From: an uncultured Micrococcales bacterium
GTDB taxonomy: Bacteria; Actinomycetota; Actinomycetes; Actinomycetales; Microbacteriaceae
Direction of reading: 5' to 3'
Assembly: GCA_913056225.1 (NCBI GenBank)
Contig: CAJXMQ010000017.1
Location: 1 to 13,764 of the forward strand
Length of the DNA: 13,764 bases
Within the stretch, counting starts at the first letter, position 1. Every line of letters starts with the position of its first letter. A program made the translations under genes and the position numbers. Positions 12,506 to 13,764 of the stretch are shown here, piece by piece. Under the pieces are notes generated by a model. It did no database searches. It worked only from the letters and a program-made list of their open reading frames with translations, and had not been told where the DNA came from.

Positions 12506-13764
12506 TTGAGGCAAAAGCCGCCAGCAGTTTTAGTGCTACTGGCGGTTTTTGCAACTCTGATTTCGCTAGTCCCCATTGGCTATTTGCTCTTTAGGGGCTC
12601 TCAGGCAATTGATCAACTGATCGCTGAATTCGTTCGCCCCAGGACATTCGAACTGTTGGTGAACACCACTTTGCTGGTTGTCACGGTGACGGCAGCTGCA
12701 TTGGTGATCGGTGTTTTGCAGGCCTGGCTGGTTGTTAGAACGAATCTGCCATTTAGAAACTTCTTTGCTGTTGCAGCTGCATTACCGCTAGCTATGCCGA
12801 GTTATGTCTCAGCCTTTGGCTGGGTTTCATTGGTTCCTGGGTTTTATGGTTTCTGGCCATCGTGGTTGGTTATGACACTCACCACCACTCCCTATGTTTA
12901 TTTGGCAGTTGCAGCTTCTTTGGTGAGTAGTAATTTTCAGGCAGAAGAGGTTGCAAGATCTTTGGGTAAAAACCGTAAGCAGGTCTTACTCGGTGTCACC
13001 TGGCCAATCATTCGGCCAGCAGCAACAGCCAGCTCACTATTGGTTGCTCTTTATACTTTGAGCGAGTTCGGAGCTGTTGCAACCCTCAGGTTTGAGACTT
13101 TTACGATTGGCGTTTATAACGCCTACCGATCAAGCTTTGATAGAAACGCAGCGGCTGCGATTGCGATTGTGTTGGTTATTTTCACACTGGTGATTTTGTA
13201 TGCGGAGAGAAAAAGCAGGGGTCGGGTTGGCAATCTAGAGCCCCATTCAGGAAAGCGCACCAGGGTGAAAATCCAAGGGCGCTATGGCTTTGCAAGTGGA
13301 CTGTTTGTGTTTGCAGGCCTTGGCATTGGAGTTCCAGTTGCAGCTTTGCTCCGGTGGAGTTTTATTGGGGCGAGCTCTGCTGATATTCAAAGACTGCTGG
13401 ATGCATTGGTTATCACCATTGGCTATTCACTGGCGGCTGGGGTGATCATCACTGTTTTTGCCCTTGCTATTTCGCTGATCACCCTTCGTTACAGATCCAC
13501 CCTGGCAAAGCCCATTGAAACAAGCGTTTGGGTGGGACATGCTCTGCCAGGCATTGTTGTTGCGCTATCGCTTGTGTTTTTGGGAGCGAATGTATTTCCA
13601 GCGATTTATCAAACAGCGTGGCTGGTGCTAATTGCCTATGTGGCACTGTTTTTGCCCAATGCCCTGGCAGGAATTCGCAACCCCGTTTCGCAGATCCCAA
13701 TTGCCCTGGATGAGGTTGGCAGGTCTTTGGGTCAATCGAAGATCCAGGGTCTCAGAAAGATCAC
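12506..13764 (+). CDS. Fe(III) ABC transporter permease, FbpB type, 3' end cut by window edge
   Basis: Integral membrane permease for the iron-binding protein upstream. The frame from TTG 12506 stays open to the last base (419 residues plus 2 bases); the two-domain family has about 500-550, so perhaps 100 are missing. It begins RQKPPAVLVLLAVFATLISLVPIGYLLF, a first membrane helix right at the N terminus, so a later start is unlikely. AGGAG lies 5 bases before the TTG. Two permease units are fused: the first EAA loop is EEVARSLGKNRKQVLLGVTWPIIRPA from residue 148, the second DEVGRSLGQSKIQGLRKI from residue 402, each with the ATPase-contacting Gly. Around residues 235-260 a basic stretch links the halves. 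A terminator-like hairpin overlaps codons 2-15. Confidence 0.93.
   Translation, partial: MRQKPPAVLVLLAVFATLISLVPIGYLLFRGSQAIDQLIAEFVRPRTFELLVNTTLLVVTVTAAALVIGVLQAWLVVRTNLPFRNFFAVAAALPLAMPSYVSAFGWVSLVPGFYGFWPSWLVMTLTTTPYVYLAVAASLVSSNFQAEEVARSLGKNRKQVLLGVTWPIIRPAATASSLLVALYTLSEFGAVATLRFETFTIGVYNAYRSSFDRNAAAAIAIVLVIFTLVILYAERKSRGRVGNLEPHSGKRTRVKIQGRYGFASGLFVFAGLGIGVPVAALLRWSFIGASSADIQRLLDALVITIGYSLAAGVIITVFALAISLITLRYRSTLAKPIETSVWVGHALPGIVVALSLVFLGANVFPAIYQTAWLVLIAYVALFLPNALAGIRNPVSQIPIALDEVGRSLGQSKIQGLRKI
12511..12552 (+). terminator. Terminator-like hairpin at the binding protein/permease junction
   Basis: GCAAAAGCCGCCAG (12511-12524) and CTGGCGGTTTTTGC (12539-12552) pair along all 14 positions with a single G-U wobble; the loop is 14 bases and the right arm contains TTTTT (12546-12550) after a GC-rich core CCGCCAG/CTGGCGG. 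This is the form of an intrinsic terminator or mRNA-stabilising hairpin and would work on either strand. It begins 14 bases after the binding-protein stop and lies within the first 16 codons of the permease, so it may lower permease output relative to the binding protein. Confidence 0.6.

Noticed and set aside
13479..13713. Short open frames on both strands near the right edge
   Set aside because: They lie inside the FbpB-type permease frame, which is open from 12506 to the end and carries both EAA loops.

Overview
The window looks like the chromosome of a small-genome actinobacterium, most plausibly a low-GC aquatic member of the Microbacteriaceae. The reasons are a GTP-type PEP carboxykinase, a DtxR/IdeR-type iron box, ArsR and sensor-kinase proteins of actinobacterial style, many GTG/TTG starts, tight gene packing, and base composition that by eye is well below that of GC-rich actinobacteria. 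The taxonomic call is inference from gene content only; there is no rRNA or tRNA. No mobile element, CRISPR array or gap longer than about 180 bases is present.

Layout. (1) 1-1363, minus: 5' three quarters of phosphoenolpyruvate carboxykinase (GTP), cut by the window edge. (2) 1543-2064, minus: DUF4395-family membrane protein. (3) 2169-6285, plus: a compact five-gene unit: exported protein with an Asp/His-rich tail, lipoprotein with a DUF7282-like domain, sensor histidine kinase, OmpR-type response regulator, and FAD:protein FMN transferase (ApbE). (4) 9725-6282, minus, converging on the ApbE gene with overlapping stop codons: RBBP9/YdeN-like hydrolase, short-chain dehydrogenase, NOX/FRE-like haem-flavin transmembrane reductase, and a small anchored FMN-binding-domain protein. 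(5) 9860-10660, plus: a cysteine-rich lipoprotein built from two similar halves. (6) 10982-11058: control region between divergent arsR (minus) and arsC (plus). (7) 11458-13764, plus: iron-box promoter, Fe(III) substrate-binding lipoprotein and a two-domain FbpB-type permease that runs off the window.

How the parts fit. Groups 3 and 4 together look like a regulated flavin-based electron export module. The reductase would carry NAD(P)H electrons through FAD and two haems across the membrane to a covalently flavinylated FMN-binding protein, whose FMN is attached by ApbE. The kinase and regulator would control it, and the Asp/His-rich protein and DUF7282-like lipoprotein would act outside the membrane, possibly as metal-binding partners or electron/metal acceptors. 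The acidic tail and the lipoprotein are the least described components. A ferric-reductase role would fit with the iron transporter further right, but no iron box was seen near the reductase genes.

Regulation highlights. The iron transporter has a promoter whose -35 lies inside the 3' end of arsC and whose spacer and -10 are covered by a DtxR/IdeR-like box. A terminator-like hairpin overlaps the first codons of the permease gene, suggesting more substrate-binding protein than permease. The arsR-arsC gap holds a perfect GATAGCTATC palindrome.
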